DNA from: Rhizomucor pusillus
Lineage: Eukaryota > Mucoromycota > Mucoromycetes > Mucorales > Lichtheimiaceae
Assembly: GCA_900175165.2 (NCBI GenBank)
Contig: FWWN02000402.1
Coordinates: 1 to 52,850, forward strand
DNA length: 52,850 nt
Reading direction: 5' to 3'
Part shown: one piece after another, positions 36,248-47,923 of the stretch
How the letters are laid out: every line of letters starts with the position of its first letter
Position numbering within the stretch: position 1 is the stretch's first letter
Notes under the pieces: model-generated
Told to the model about the DNA's origin: nothing
Database searches by the model: none
What the model saw: the letters and a program-made list of their open reading frames with translations, nothing else
Translations under genes and position numbers: made by a program

Positions 36248-36796
36248 TTAGATGGAGTGAGGGTTGGTGTGGAAGGGTGACCAGATACCGCGGACGCTTT
36301 CGGTCGTAGAAATAACAGGCTTCTTTGCAAGATTCTTCATCTTGGCTCCACTCGAGTCCCGGAGCAGATTGACCTTGTCTGAAATTTCTTTGGGAGTCAT
36401 ATTACGAGTGCAAATAACCTTGTCACGACCATTGACTACACGGTAAAGCAAGAATCGTTGAGTTGCAGCTGATATATTGTCGCGCATATTTATCTATATA
36501 CATACGATAGTAGCCGCGAATAACAGGATGATGATGTGGTCTTGGCTGTACAAGAATTTCGATTTGCGGGTTCTTCTTTGCAAAGTCAATCAGATCTTTC
36601 TTGATGTATTCACTGTTACCAACACAAGGTTTGTTTAGTCGATCGTTGTTGATTGGAAGGGAATGTATCAAACAGTGCCGGCTTACATCATGCCCTTGTT
36701 GGATCCCCAACGTTCGCAGTAGTTGAAAACGAGCTTCTTGCACTGGAGTACGTAGGCACCCGTGCCGTTATTAATTCGTGGCAGCACTGTCGACAT
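36248..36796 (-). CDS. MRPL51: Mitochondrial large-subunit ribosomal protein mL43
   Basis: L51/S25/CI-B8 thioredoxin-fold protein of the mitoribosome. Exons 36687-36796, 36506-36612 and 36248-36435 sum to 135 codons (134 residues). It begins MSTVLPRINNGTGAYVLQCK, continues KLVFNYCERWGSNKG and EYIKKDLIDFAKKNPQIEIL, and has the typical HHHPVIRGYYLNGRDKVICT junction across intron 2. The C-terminal 40 residues are basic. It converges with Trs23; the stop codons are about 90 bp apart. Confidence 0.92.
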
Positions 36797-38964
36797 TGTC
36801 GTAATGTATCAAGAATAAGCTGTCAAAAGAAAATTTTTGCTGAGTTGTTGCAACCAGGGCAGTCTCCTGCCCCAGACAAGCGGAGGAGACGACTCGGTCA
36901 TCCTTTTCATGATTCTAAGAGTCCTAGATATATTTGTATCCTGTATGCCCTGATAATATAATCATAAGCTATTATCTCTCTCACCCACTGGATGAGCGAG
37001 GTAGATACCTGGAAATCACTTATATATCTCCCTTTTGTGACGCTAGTTCCCCACCTTAGTTTTGCGGGGACAATATGATGAATACCTCGGTCTATATTTT
37101 CATTCGTCATTTATAGGCATATTGCTTCAATATAACTTGTTAACCGGTGGATGCAGTGGTTATAGCTCCTTCTACCTCTTTACTACTGTTTTCATGCGGT
37201 ACATATAAAGTTACACTTTCGCCAAGAAACGTTTATAAATTGCTGGTAGATACAAGTTGTATACTTGTGTGTCTACCAGATTTTTTCTAGTGTCTCTGGT
37301 TTTATCCGATACATATTAGGATTGAGACTTTTAGCTTTTGCAAGTTGTAGAAATACGACCATTATGCTGAACAAAGGTCTGAACCGCATCCAAACTCGGC
37401 TGTCGCTATGATATTCCATAATCGCCGGGTCTTGTCAATAACAGAAGAGTAAGAATCTGGGAATATTGGAAAATGTTCGCATAGGGATTACACAAATTGC
37501 CAGTACGATCTGCGACTGTTTCCCAATCAGTAAAAGGTAAACTTAATGGTTGATAATCTGGAGGTAGTTTCTACAGCCGGCGTCGTGAGTGCGCTTGACA
37601 CGTGACGTTCAGTTGACAACATTATCGTATTATTGATCCACGCATATAGAATGCGGGAGATTTCACCTACGTATCCATGGAAGAATATCGAAATCGTAAC
37701 AGCAGTACTTTAGAAGCTGTGATGTCACCTATGTCGTTGTACAGATGAATACAAACAATCCAAAATGTTTGTTTGAACCTTACCAGCAATCCGGAACCTG
37801 CAAATGAGGATCATTGTATTGGGGATAATGACTATGGGTATCTGTGAATCAACTATTAAAATGTATAATATTCTCTAGTGTTAAAACTCTTAACAACTAT
37901 TTATTGTCTAGCTTAGCATCATGGACAGATGAGGAATTGGCTATCCAGAAAACACAACCTCCATCATTTTACCCAATACGCATTGTTACACAGGGTCCGT
38001 GCGACAGCAGCCAACAACGTCTGCTGCGGGATAATACGCCTGCATAATGAATCCTCAAAGCTGCTCACAATGTCCACAACGACAGCATCAGCTCTTGTCT
38101 CGTCGTCCAAAGTATCCCGCATGTGTATCCGGCAGTTATCTGCAGAGCTGGTATTACTTCTTGCGCTGCACGCTTAAATATTTTTGACAGTTTCCTTGTG
38201 CTCAAGCCATTGCGGGTAGGTTACACGCATTTTGTACCGCATGCTTGTCAGCAATCTCTTACATGTGACTCGGTAAGGCGCCTTTGGGATCTTAGCAATA
38301 AAACACAAACTTCAGCAGATGCATGCTGCACGCTCAGTCTATTCTTTTGAATAAACTAGTCATCAAATAAACATGAGCTACCGATGCAGAAACTAGACAT
38401 ACTGGCACGTTTGTCAGAGCTCTCGTCGATCATTTTTCCGCAAGGATCAAGGATCAAGAAAAGGCGCAAAAGCGAGAATGGCCAAGGATGTCTGCGGTTG
38501 CGACAGACTCACATCATATGCAGCCTTGAGGGTTATCTAATTGATGGGCAGTAGAGCGCAATAATGTGGATTGGCAGGCTCGTTCCTCCGTCTCCAAAGC
38601 AATATATGCTGTTAACACATGCTTTTGTTTACTGCTGATCATTTTGTTGCTAAATCTGCAGCCGCTTTGAAACTGCAGCCCACAGGGCATAATTTGCCTC
38701 CACTTTTTCGGGCATAAGTATCTGTCAGTCAGCGGCTTTTGATCTGTGGAAGGGCGGCGAAGCAGTACTCGAAAATGGAACCTGTAGGTTTGACCTTTAG
38801 GTTTGACACGGCCCACAAAAAATTCAAAGTCGGCCTTCACCTTTTTCTTTCGCTTCACACTCGGATTCTTGTCTTCCTTTCTCTCTTCCACACAAAAAGC
38901 GCGGGCTCCCTGTATCGCTACTGCTCTGTTTAGCTACTTCCCTGAGCCCTTGGTTACTGACACC
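36797..38964. other. 2.2-kb gene-poor interval
   Basis: The longest stretch without a supported gene. There are short frames (for example + around 37918-38047, which begins SWTDEELAIQ) but none has clear relatives or splice structure. From about 38870 the sequence becomes CT-rich and then contains the Mei2-like start. A doubled AGGTTTGAC lies at 38786-38807. I cannot exclude a non-coding RNA or a fast-evolving gene. Confidence 0.4.
38786..38807. repeat. Direct repeat AGGTTTGAC x2, 13-bp period
   Basis: Two perfect 9-bp copies start 13 bp apart, about 160-180 bp upstream of the Mei2-like start codon. The placement would suit a duplicated activator site, but chance is possible. Confidence 0.5.
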
Positions 38965-41693
38965 ATGCAAGGCCAACCCAAGGATGATCCCTCTGAGCTT
39001 GTTCAAGCCTATCGAGCCGGTGGTGCGCCTGCACTTGCCATGAACGCTTCCGCGGCGCTCTCCTCCTCTCTTCTTGCCGCTGCTTCCCTGCCAAGACGCA
39101 AAGACCACTTGATCACATTGTCTGCCTCTATGGGCCCTGCCAGCGCTTTGTACCCTGGAAAGTCGTCTTCCATTTTGGAGACAACGCCAGCTCCTTCCTC
39201 CACCTTTCCCCACGCTGTCTTTGGGGACGTGACAAACATCACGCCTGTAGGCCGTCCTTGCCTGCCTCGTTTCTCTTCGTTTTCAAGAGAAGAGCGTCGT
39301 ACCTTTGCCGACACTGTTTTGCAAACGTCATCTTCTTCCCCGGGAGCATTGACGAGAACTAGACCTTCAGGCACATCGTCTGCACACCAATCGGCAACCA
39401 CGTACGTCGTTTCTCGTGCGTCCCTCAAGGAGCAGCAGGAAGAAGGTGATCTTTCTTGGACTTTTCCGCGCTTTGATCCTTTCGGCTCCAATCCTTCGGG
39501 TGCCGTCCTGGATTCGCAACGTACTCGCGGCCCCGCACCGCTGAACCAATCATTCGAAAGTAAGTTGATATGGTGACAAACCGCAAGCAAACAGCCAACT
39601 TATGCTCCAATCTTTCAGGCTCTCCTGCAGTTTCTGTGACGCGTCACCTCTGTATTTCCAATATTTTGAACAATACGGATGTTCGTGCTATAATGCGCGT
39701 TCTTGAGGTATGGTGGAATAAACCCGCTGCTTCCGCACAGACATTGACTGCTCATTTCTCTCTAGTCATCTGGCGATATCAAGGTCTCTTATCCTGATTT
39801 CCTGTATTCTAAAGGAATCTTGACTGTCTCTTTTTACGATCTGAAGGAGGCTGTCGCTGCTTTTGAGAGTTTGCAGTCTCTTATCAGGTCAGATCATCGG
39901 TACCCTGACGTGGACGTCTGCTTTGCTTCAGACTCTCAAATTTCGTTCATGTACAACACCTCTTATGTTTATGATTCGGATGCTGACGCCACTTTGATCA
40001 TTGAACTTCATGGTGCTCGCAATCGTCTCCTCACTTTCGACGTTCAAAGTTTTCTTACCAATTGGGGCTCTCTACGTCGAATCATAGAAATCGACCGATC
40101 AAATGCTCGCCGTGTCTTACAAGTCGAATTCAATGACACCAGAGCTGCCGCAAACTTTCATGCAGACTTAAACAATCAAGTGTACCACGTAAGTTATACC
40201 TTCTGTATTCAATCCACAGGGCGCTTCTAAGATGCGTTGAATCACAGGGCGTTGCATTTGTTGTTTGCCGTCTGCCCACTGCTCTGCAAACATCCAGTAC
40301 GTCGTCCGCTTCTGACGAGGTACCTGAAGCTCTTGAGAAGCTTGCAACATCAAACACCTCATCCTTTGCTCTCCTGAGAACCTCGCCTAGGACGGAGTCG
40401 ATCCAAGCATTTCAAAGGTCTAGCGGTACCCGCACGGCCCAGCTTTTTGCTGCTGGAGAACACGATGCATACATGGCTGCAGTGAGCGACGCGGAGACGT
40501 CTTCGCAGCACCATCGCAGTGATACCTCGTCCTCCACGCATTCTTTCAACAGTTTTAGCTTCTTTAGTCAAGGTCATCCAGCCAGCCATCGGCTGGAGTG
40601 GTTGGCGCAAGAGTACCATGAACCACACCATTTGATTCAGACGAATCCTTTCAACCAAAGTTCTTTGGGACTCTCGTCGCTGGCTTCATCCCAATCATCC
40701 GGCGCTTATCATGGCCGGCACGCTCCGGAGCCCATTGGGGCTGCACTGCGACCAAGTCTTTCAGAGCCTGTTTTCCGTCCACCCTTGCGTCGGATCCCAA
40801 CGTCTTCCTCTGCGTCGCAAGTTGAATTAATCAACGCCTCTGGACGCACTGGAAAGTACGGTGCAAAAGATCAGGAGCAAAACGATAACAATGTATTCGA
40901 CATCCGCCGTGTCATTGATGGTAAATAATCGAAAAAGACTCGTGGAAGCGTGGCGTTAACCTTCGAGTCTGTAGGTTCTGATAAGCGCACAACGTTTATG
41001 ATAAGAAACATTCCAAACAAATACACCCAGGTTAGTCATATATTTCACTTGTGCCACAGCATTGTTTTCTTTATTAACGTCTATATGATGATGGCATGTA
41101 TAGGACATGTTGAAGGAATGCATCGATGCAACGCACAAGGGAACTTATGACTTTCTGTATTTACGCATTGATTTCCAGAACAAGTGCAATGTTGGATATG
41201 CGTTCATTAATTTTATCAATGTCGAGTATGTGTCTGTTCCTTATGCTAACGCGGTAATTGACTTTTTACTCACGTTTTCCTTCCAAAGATCTGTAATTTC
41301 TTTTGTACGAGAGCGAGTAGGCAAACGCTGGTGAGTTTTGGATTATCGTATAGGTGCATCATTTATCTTTGTTAACTTTGGACACAGGAACCGTTTTAAT
41401 TCCGAGAAACGTTGCTCCATTGCATATGCAAATATCCAAGGAAAGGCAGCCCTCATTGAAAAGTTCCGTAATTCCACTGTGATGGAAGAAGATCCGTCAT
41501 ACAGACCAAAGATTTTCTACTCTTCCGGACTTCACGTCGGTGAAGAAGAGGTAAGCCCTAATCAACTGCAGTGTGGATGGATGAAATATACCCATGGATA
41601 CATTTTTAGCCATTCCCTCTGCCGACAGTACCCCGTGCGACTTTGAAAAGTCGTCAAGAATCGCGTCGTTCTCGAGAAGCAAGCCGCTCCTGA
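38965..41693 (+). CDS. Mei2-like RNA-binding protein
   Basis: RRM protein of the Mei2 family (fission yeast Mei2 drives meiosis by removing RNAs that destroy meiotic transcripts). The start MQGQPKDDPSELVQAYRAGG at 38965. A Ser/Thr/Pro-rich N-terminus precedes two weak RRMs (TRHLCISNILNNTDVRAIMR; ARNRLLTFDVQSFLTNWGSL). The family-defining C-terminal RRM is split over exons: RTTFMIRNIPNKYTQ, then YDFLYLRIDFQNKCNVGYAF with INF, GKRWNRFNSEKRCSIAYANI with QGK, and a downstream KFRNSTVMEEDPSYRPKIFY. The tail is Arg/Ser-rich, ending REASRS. The exon before the last RRM ends VIDG at a GT donor near 40920. Confidence 0.93.
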
Positions 41694-42116
41694 ATTGTAT
41701 GCTCCCGTAAGTGGATCTAATCATCATAATCCGTACGCAAAAGCTATATATTAACCTTGCTACAATTTATACAGGCACGACTGAAATATCCTCCATAATT
41801 TGGCACCTTTGTCCTACGACGATACCTTCCCGTATGTTTCGCGCAGCTTGCTAACCGAACTTGCTATTTCCCGTTATTTCCATGACATATTCCTTATATC
41901 CCTTCTATATTCCTTCCCTTTTTGCTAGCATAGTGTCCTATTTTTTTCTTTCTTTCTGTTCGTCCCAATTCTTCTCTGTTAATGCCTTCAATGAAACTTG
42001 TCGTGTTTAACTTTGTTCCCCCTTCCGAAAATGGTACCGTGTTTCAGCGGGTCCTGGAGGAGCTCCAAAATCATCACCTTTCTCTTTCAACTTTATGGTC
42101 TATGAAACCGCCTGTC

Positions 42117-43441
42117 ATGGCGAAACACGGAGATAACCTGGTATACCTTGACGATTACATTGACAGTTAGTTGGCAAATGGCGAACATGAATTCAACTTC
42201 AAGTGGTTAACAAATTAATGACAGCAATTGAGGCGCTCCCCTTGGAGCTGCAGAGGAACTTTACACTCTTGCGTGAGCTTGACGGTTATGCGCAAGGTGC
42301 GACGATTGAATTGAGCATTACACACAGAGGCGTAGCTTAACAATGCCGAACCATAGATCTCGCTGAAACCGTTGCTAAAGAATCTATTGACCTGATCAAC
42401 GACATTCGGACAATGGATGCCGTGGAACGCATTGAACGATTAAAGAATTTGGGCAGTCTACTGACAGAGACACTGAAACGCGGTGAAGAGAAGGTGGCTT
42501 TGGCAAAGACGACATTTGACGCTGTAAGTTTTTTCTTTTTCCATCTCAAGAAAATACTAGTTGCTAAGAGAGAGGAACACATACAAGGTGGAACGTCACT
42601 GCAACCGACTGGATGCGGATCTGGTAAAGTTTGAAGACGATGCTCCGCTAGGCCGAGAGCGTATCACTGCACAACCAGGTCTATCACCGTCTGCACGTAG
42701 TCTACTCAGAGAAGTCGTACGCGATAAAGCCTCTCGAGCATATGAGCGGGATCGCAAGGACTTGAAGAATGATCGACGAGGTATGTCGCAAATGCTGGAT
42801 GCTTTGATGTAAGAAGCTTAATAATAGCTTTGAATGATAGATACAGCAGGAAAAAGTAAGTACCGATGGACTAGGCATTCTTCCCCAGATTGCTGATCCA
42901 GACATCCGAAAAAAGAACGTAAATTAAAAGATGGATCTCCGCCTCCGGGATCCTTGCGGACGCAAGCACTTAAGGAAAGAGCTTTAAAGTCGCATGCAGA
43001 TAAGAAAGCCCTGACAGGTAACGAACAATCCTTCTGATGGATACCTTACAAATGTAAATTGACATGCTTTAATATACTCTAGGCAAAAAGTCAAAGGGGT
43101 AACAATATAGCTGTACACACATGTTGCTATTCGAGACTAATCAAAACGATTTATATACAGTGCATTGCCTGCAGACTTACCGCTCGACAGCATCGATCCA
43201 AACGAGCCACTCTATTGCTACTGTCAACAGATATCCTACGGTGAAATGGTGGCATGTGACAATGCAGACGTATGTGAAAAGAAAATATGCATTTCCTTGA
43301 AAACATCTCCTTCTAACGATATTGTTACAGTGCGAAATTGAATGGTTTCATCTTGCATGTGTGGACTTGAAAACAGTACCAAAGGGCAAATGGTACTGTA
43401 ACAATTGCCTGGCAAACATGAAGGGCAAGCAGAGACGGTAG
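42117..43441 (+). CDS. ING-family PHD-finger protein
   Basis: Subunit of histone acetyltransferase or deacetylase complexes (yeast Yng1, Yng2, Pho23) that reads H3K4me3. From [20 protein letters not shown] the ING domain follows: [20 protein letters not shown], then [20 protein letters not shown], with a basic linker. The PHD finger is complete: [46 protein letters not shown]; the aromatic cage Tyr and Trp are present. It ends just after in a basic KGKQRR. Seven or so short introns. An in-frame upstream ATG at 41982, right after a CT-rich tract, could add 45 residues; family alignments favour 42117. Which complex it serves is not clear. Confidence 0.92.
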
Positions 43442-43853
43442 CTTGGTTATCCACATTACCAATGATTCATTGATCTGCCCGTAGTTATTTTTTCCTTTCC
43501 ACATCTTCATCTATTAAAGGCCATGGTGGCACCTGTGAATGAAATGATGCTTTGACTTGGTTTTTTTTTTTTTCTTTTTTGGCATGGTTCTATAAAACAA
43601 AAAAATCGACTTGATTAAAAGAATAGCGGCGTGAAAAGCTTGATATCAAGTACCGGTGAACGATCATATTTGTAGTTTGCAAGATGCTGGCACATGATCA
43701 TATCAGTGACAACCATTTCAGGCAGCTGTGAATGATGGTTCCTGCAACAAGCAAGGCACATTAAAGTTTGAAACATTGCTGGCTTTCCCCACATCTTTTC
43801 TTTTGAGCGCCGAAAAAAATTACAGGTTCTTTCCAGTTCTCGCTGCAGTAGCC
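43442..43853. other. Gap between ING gene and Zn2Cys6 factor
   Basis: 412 bp with a T-run at about 43559-43580 and no supported gene. It presumably contains the ING 3' end and the promoter of the next gene. Confidence 0.45.
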
Positions 43854-46189
43854 ATGGCGGACGATCCCAAACGCCAGCGTGTAAGCAAGGCCTGGTACGT
43901 TGCTATATGCAATCGCTATCGAAGTAACTACTCAAAACATGTTTGCAGCGAACAGTGCAGGAAAAAGAAAATCAAGTGCGATGGCAAATCGCCCCTGTGC
44001 GGCAACTGCATTGCACTAAAGATCGAATGCACTTACAAGCAGTCGACACGAAAGGTACAGTATTTGGAGTATGCAACGACCATGTATATCACATGTACTT
44101 ATCTGAGTAGAGAGGGCCGCCGAAAGGATACATCGAAGCAATAGAGGGACGCCTACATCGTCTGGAAGCGCTGCTGGGCAGCATTGTCCAGGAAGACGAC
44201 CCACGGTTTCAGGCAGTGATGGAAGAATTAAATGCGCCGCTAGAAACTGCGAGTGGGGAGCTAGTGCGACCTCGACCAATGCAGCAGACCCCCATAGCCG
44301 GATTCGAGAACAAAAAGTCGTCGTCACTTTCTCACGTAGAAAGTTCCGGGGCAACAATCGATTCCGTCAACGATAACCTCTGCAATGTTTCTATTGACGA
44401 AAGCGGGCAGCTGCGTTATTATGGACGGTCATCTGGATTTTATATGCTGCAGAGCAGCAAGAATTTTCGAGATAAGGCTTTGCAGTTCGGCATGGAACAG
44501 GTCACCGAGCTGGCAGTCGATCCTTTCGAGAAGCCGCCACCCGACCTGGCTCAGCATCTTTTGGATATCTATTTCACCTATTTCTACACTTTTATTCCGC
44601 TCCTGCATAAACGGACTTTTATCGACTCGTTAAACACCGACGATCCCCCACCCCTGCTCTTGCTGAATGCCATCTATGCAGTCTCTTCCCGTGTCTCTCC
44701 TGACCCGCGAGTGAGGGCAGATCCTTTGCAACCGGACACAGCTGGCGATGTCTTCTTTGAACGGGCACGATTGCTTTTGGATTTTGAATGGAATAATTTT
44801 AAAATTTCCACTGTTCAGGCACTTTTGTTGATGAGCAGTCATCAGAACGGTGCTCTCAAGCCGACTAGAGGATGGCTTTACAGTGGCATGGCAAGTATTA
44901 TTTGTGATGGAATGCATACAAAGTATAGTGTATTAACAACGCTTATTCTTTTAACAGGCATTTCGGATGGCATACAATCTGGGTTTGCATCGCAACTGCG
45001 ATTCTTGGAACCTAACTCCTGCTGAAAAAGAAGAACGCAGACGAGTCTTTTTTTGCTGGTACGGATCTCGATGCATCTGTTTATTTGTATATCGATCGCG
45101 GCTAATACATCTGTCAGCTTCGTCATTGATCGCCTGACGAGCGCCATGCACGGCCGATCACCTATGATTGACGAGCGCGATTATGATACACCATATCCGA
45201 ACGAGCAAGACGACGACGATGCAGACAAAACTCCTCGCACATTAGATAACTTTCTTCACTTGATCAAATTATGTGAAGTCCTAGGCGATATTCTGCGGGA
45301 CCTTTATATGGTAAAAGGCAGAAAGCAACTATCTGCAATGACGACGCCAGACAGTGTAATCTCGACCTTGGATAAAGCTTTGAACCAGTGGATGGCAAAA
45401 CTTCCGCCGCCTTTGCGATACAGGCCAGTTAACACGAGAGCGGGCGAAAGAGCTCCAGCTCCAGCACTCCAGCTGTGCCAAGTTCACATGCTGTTTTATA
45501 CGTCCTTGATCCTCCTTCACCGGCCATTCATACCGGGACCTACGCAGAACGTTGCTCCATCCGTGTTTCCGTCCGCAGCCATCTGCACGTTTGCTGCCAA
45601 TCGTATCCTCGATATTGCAGAATCGCTGTACGCAGACGGCCGTGTGACAAATGTCAACAATTACTCGCTATACTTTATGTTTACTGCGGGCATTATCTTT
45701 ATTTACAACGCTGCTTCCTCTGATAGCATGTTTGCGCTGGAAGCCAAAATCAGTATCAACAAATTAATGAGGATCATGGATGAACTAGAGAAAACGTGGA
45801 TGACGTCGGCGAGGCATTGCAATATCCTAGGAGAACTCGCAGGACTTCGAGATATTAACTTGAATTGTATTGATGAAAGCTATCGACGCCAAAGCACCAA
45901 ATCATCGACTCCACCTGCATGCATTGCTGTACCTAATTCACCGGTATCCTCGTCGCTGGACGACGAAGAACAAAGTAAGATGTACCACTACTCGGAAGAA
46001 ATATCCCCAGCACTCGCCGGCCAAGATTTGAAGAATATCAGGCAGCAGCAGGTTGCGCAGGATTGTACGATGCTGTCAGGTGAACGAGTTTATGACCCGT
46101 TTGCAACCGCGTTCTGGGGAATGCCAACCTCGTTTGATCTTGACGAATGGAATAGCTACTTCCACAGCCAGCAAAACCCTGAAATGTAA
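43854..46189 (+). CDS. Zn2Cys6 transcription factor (Fungal_trans)
   Basis: The start MADDPKRQRVSKA at 43854; an intron splits the first zinc-binding cysteine codon, after which the cluster reads CEQCRKKKIKCDGKSPLCGN, CIALKIEC. A linker (RGPPKGYIEAIEGRLHRLEA) with coiled-coil character follows. The middle homology region includes LLDIYFTYFYTFIPLLHKRT, STVQALLLMSSHQNG, GWLYSGM|AFRMAYNLGLHR and RRRVFFCW|CFVIDRLTSAMHG. The AFRMAYNLGLHR junction needs a GC donor (intron 44891-44957). The C-terminus has a Ser/Pro-rich stretch and ends near DEWNSYF. The domain layout resembles the other cluster factor at 15.4-17.8 kb, but the sequences differ clearly. Target unknown. Confidence 0.93.
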
Positions 46190-46381
46190 TTGCCATGGCC
46201 CCCACTTTGTCTTGTACTTCGTTTCTTCCGTTTTATTCCTGTATATATAGACTTGCTTTGCTACTTTTCTGTACTATAATATCATTGGGAAAAAGTACAA
46301 TTTTCAAAAACCATTAAAAAACCAAAACCTACCTCCTTCAACGTCGGACCCCAATTGGTCCTTACTTCCCTTGATCTTGAA

Positions 46382-46996
46382 ATGAATGCATCACGATCAG
46401 TAAGTTGGAGCTAATAGTACTACCATTTATTGTATGCTAACGATCTGGAAGGCACGACTACCACCCGAAGTGAATCGGGTTTTGTTTGTAAGGTAAGGAA
46501 AGGATCAGTGCAGGTTTTCAGCAATTGCATGCTAAGATTCACGCCATGTTGCGCACACACACACATCAGAAACCTTCCATTCAAGATCACGACCGAAGAA
46601 ATGTACGATTTGTTTGGCAAATACGGGCCCATACGTCAGATTCGAGTGTACGTATCTTGATAGCTACTGTGTATTTCATTGTTTGCAAACTGAAAACCTT
46701 GTGTATAGGGGCAACGCAGCCGATACGCGTGGCACAGCATTTGTAGTATATGAAGACATTTACGATGCCAAAAACGCCTGCGAGCACTTGCAAGGTTTCA
46801 ACATTCTTGGAAGATATCTGATTGTCCTCTATTACCAGCAGAACAAGGTCACCAAGAAGATGAACTTGCAAAAGAAGGAGGAAGAATTGAGGGAATTGAA
46901 GCAGTACGTGTGTGCTAGACGACAGTTTGTTTACTTGTTGGCATAAACTAAATTGGTCATTGTTCATGCAGGCGATACGGTGTAGGAGACGACTAG
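46382..46996 (+). CDS. SF3B6: Splicing factor SF3b subunit p14
   Basis: RRM protein of the U2 snRNP SF3b complex that lies near the branch-point adenosine. Exons 46382-46399, 46452-46492, 46570-46647, 46709-46903 and 46972-46996 sum to 119 codons (118 residues), nearly the human length. The sequence follows human p14 closely: [60 protein letters not shown], then [13 protein letters not shown] and [14 protein letters not shown]. All introns are GT-AG. It is absent from budding yeast but common in other fungi, so its presence also argues for an intron-rich fungus. Confidence 0.96.
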
Positions 46997-47277
46997 GGGG
47001 GCTACAAAAATGCTCATCGAACCTCGCCTACTTGTACAATCAGGATAAAAACTACACAACGGCCATTACACATGCAAATATCAACCATACTCGACGCATC
47101 GTTCTTTTCTCCTTTCACCCTGCTTCTCCTTCTCAATGTCAAATAAACTATTTCCTCAATCATTGTTGTTAAATATATGGAACAATACATTGTTCAATGT
47201 ATCGAGATGAGATGGGTTGTTATTCTGAATGCAATGCATCGAGGAATTTCTTCCTCTCCGCTCTTTCCCACAGCTGT

Positions 47278-47804
47278 ATGTGGTGGATCTTGCTTGCGAT
47301 TGCCCTGAATCTCGGGACAGGCCATTGTTATTTGAACGAACCCCATGCGCCCTTTGTCATAACATCGCCAACAGCCGGTCAAGTCATCCAGCGAGGAGAA
47401 ACAGTTAATGTCACTTGGTACGTTGCAGGTAGCAGCAGTGCATGTACATGTATGCTGATCTAGTGCCAAGGTACTTGACACCGGATACCCGATACCCAAT
47501 CTATGGTTATGCTGCGTCACGTACACCAAGAACCATAGGTGAGTATAACAGTTTGCATGTTTATTGATTGATTTAAAAAATACACTGTTACGTGTGTTTG
47601 CTTACGAGAAATTTCGGTCAAGCTGGTCTATTACATCCAGATGCAGATCGTGACGAGCGCTATCTGGCAACCATCGAATCCGACCTATTGTTAAGCGATC
47701 TGAAGTATGAATGGACCGTCGACGAGAAAATCGAGCCGGGACAATATCGAGTCGGCATAGGATTGTACTTTCATGAGACTTCACCTGTATTTGACATTGT
47801 CTAG
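47278..47804 (+). CDS. Secreted Kre9/KNH-like small protein
   Basis: Probable secreted cell-wall protein. The start MWWILLAIALNLGTGHCYLN at 47278 reads as a signal peptide. Then comes a beta-rich segment (FVITSPTAGQVIQRGETVNV, TW) of the type at the N-terminus of Kre9/Knh1 and related fungal GPI proteins. Later exons give RYLTPDTRYPIYGYAASRTP, then DERYLATIESDLLLSDLKYE with WTVDEKIEPGQYRVGIGLYF. The two inner splice borders are ambiguous: a donor at GCAG/GTAGCA joined to TGCCAAGG keeps the frame, while the next acceptor could be at AAATTTC or at CTGGTC. No GPI signal is seen, and the protein is short. Homology is moderate. Confidence 0.65.
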
Positions 47805-47923
47805 CAACTGTTTGTTACCCGGCGAATTGCAAAGCTATAAAGCTAAAATTAGCTCTTTCTTTTCTTTTAATACCTTTTTCCTTCTCTCGCACGTGTGGAC
47901 TGGTTTGCAACTTTTGTATCGTA

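Noticed and set aside
38514..38891. 125-codon minus-strand frame upstream of the Mei2-like gene
   Set aside because: No recognised family, basic low-complexity start, and overlaps the likely promoter and leader of the plus-strand gene.
39009..39590. 193-codon minus-strand frame opposite Mei2-like exon 1
   Set aside because: Antisense to a Ser/Thr/Pro-rich coding exon, which often leaves long open reverse frames. No motifs.
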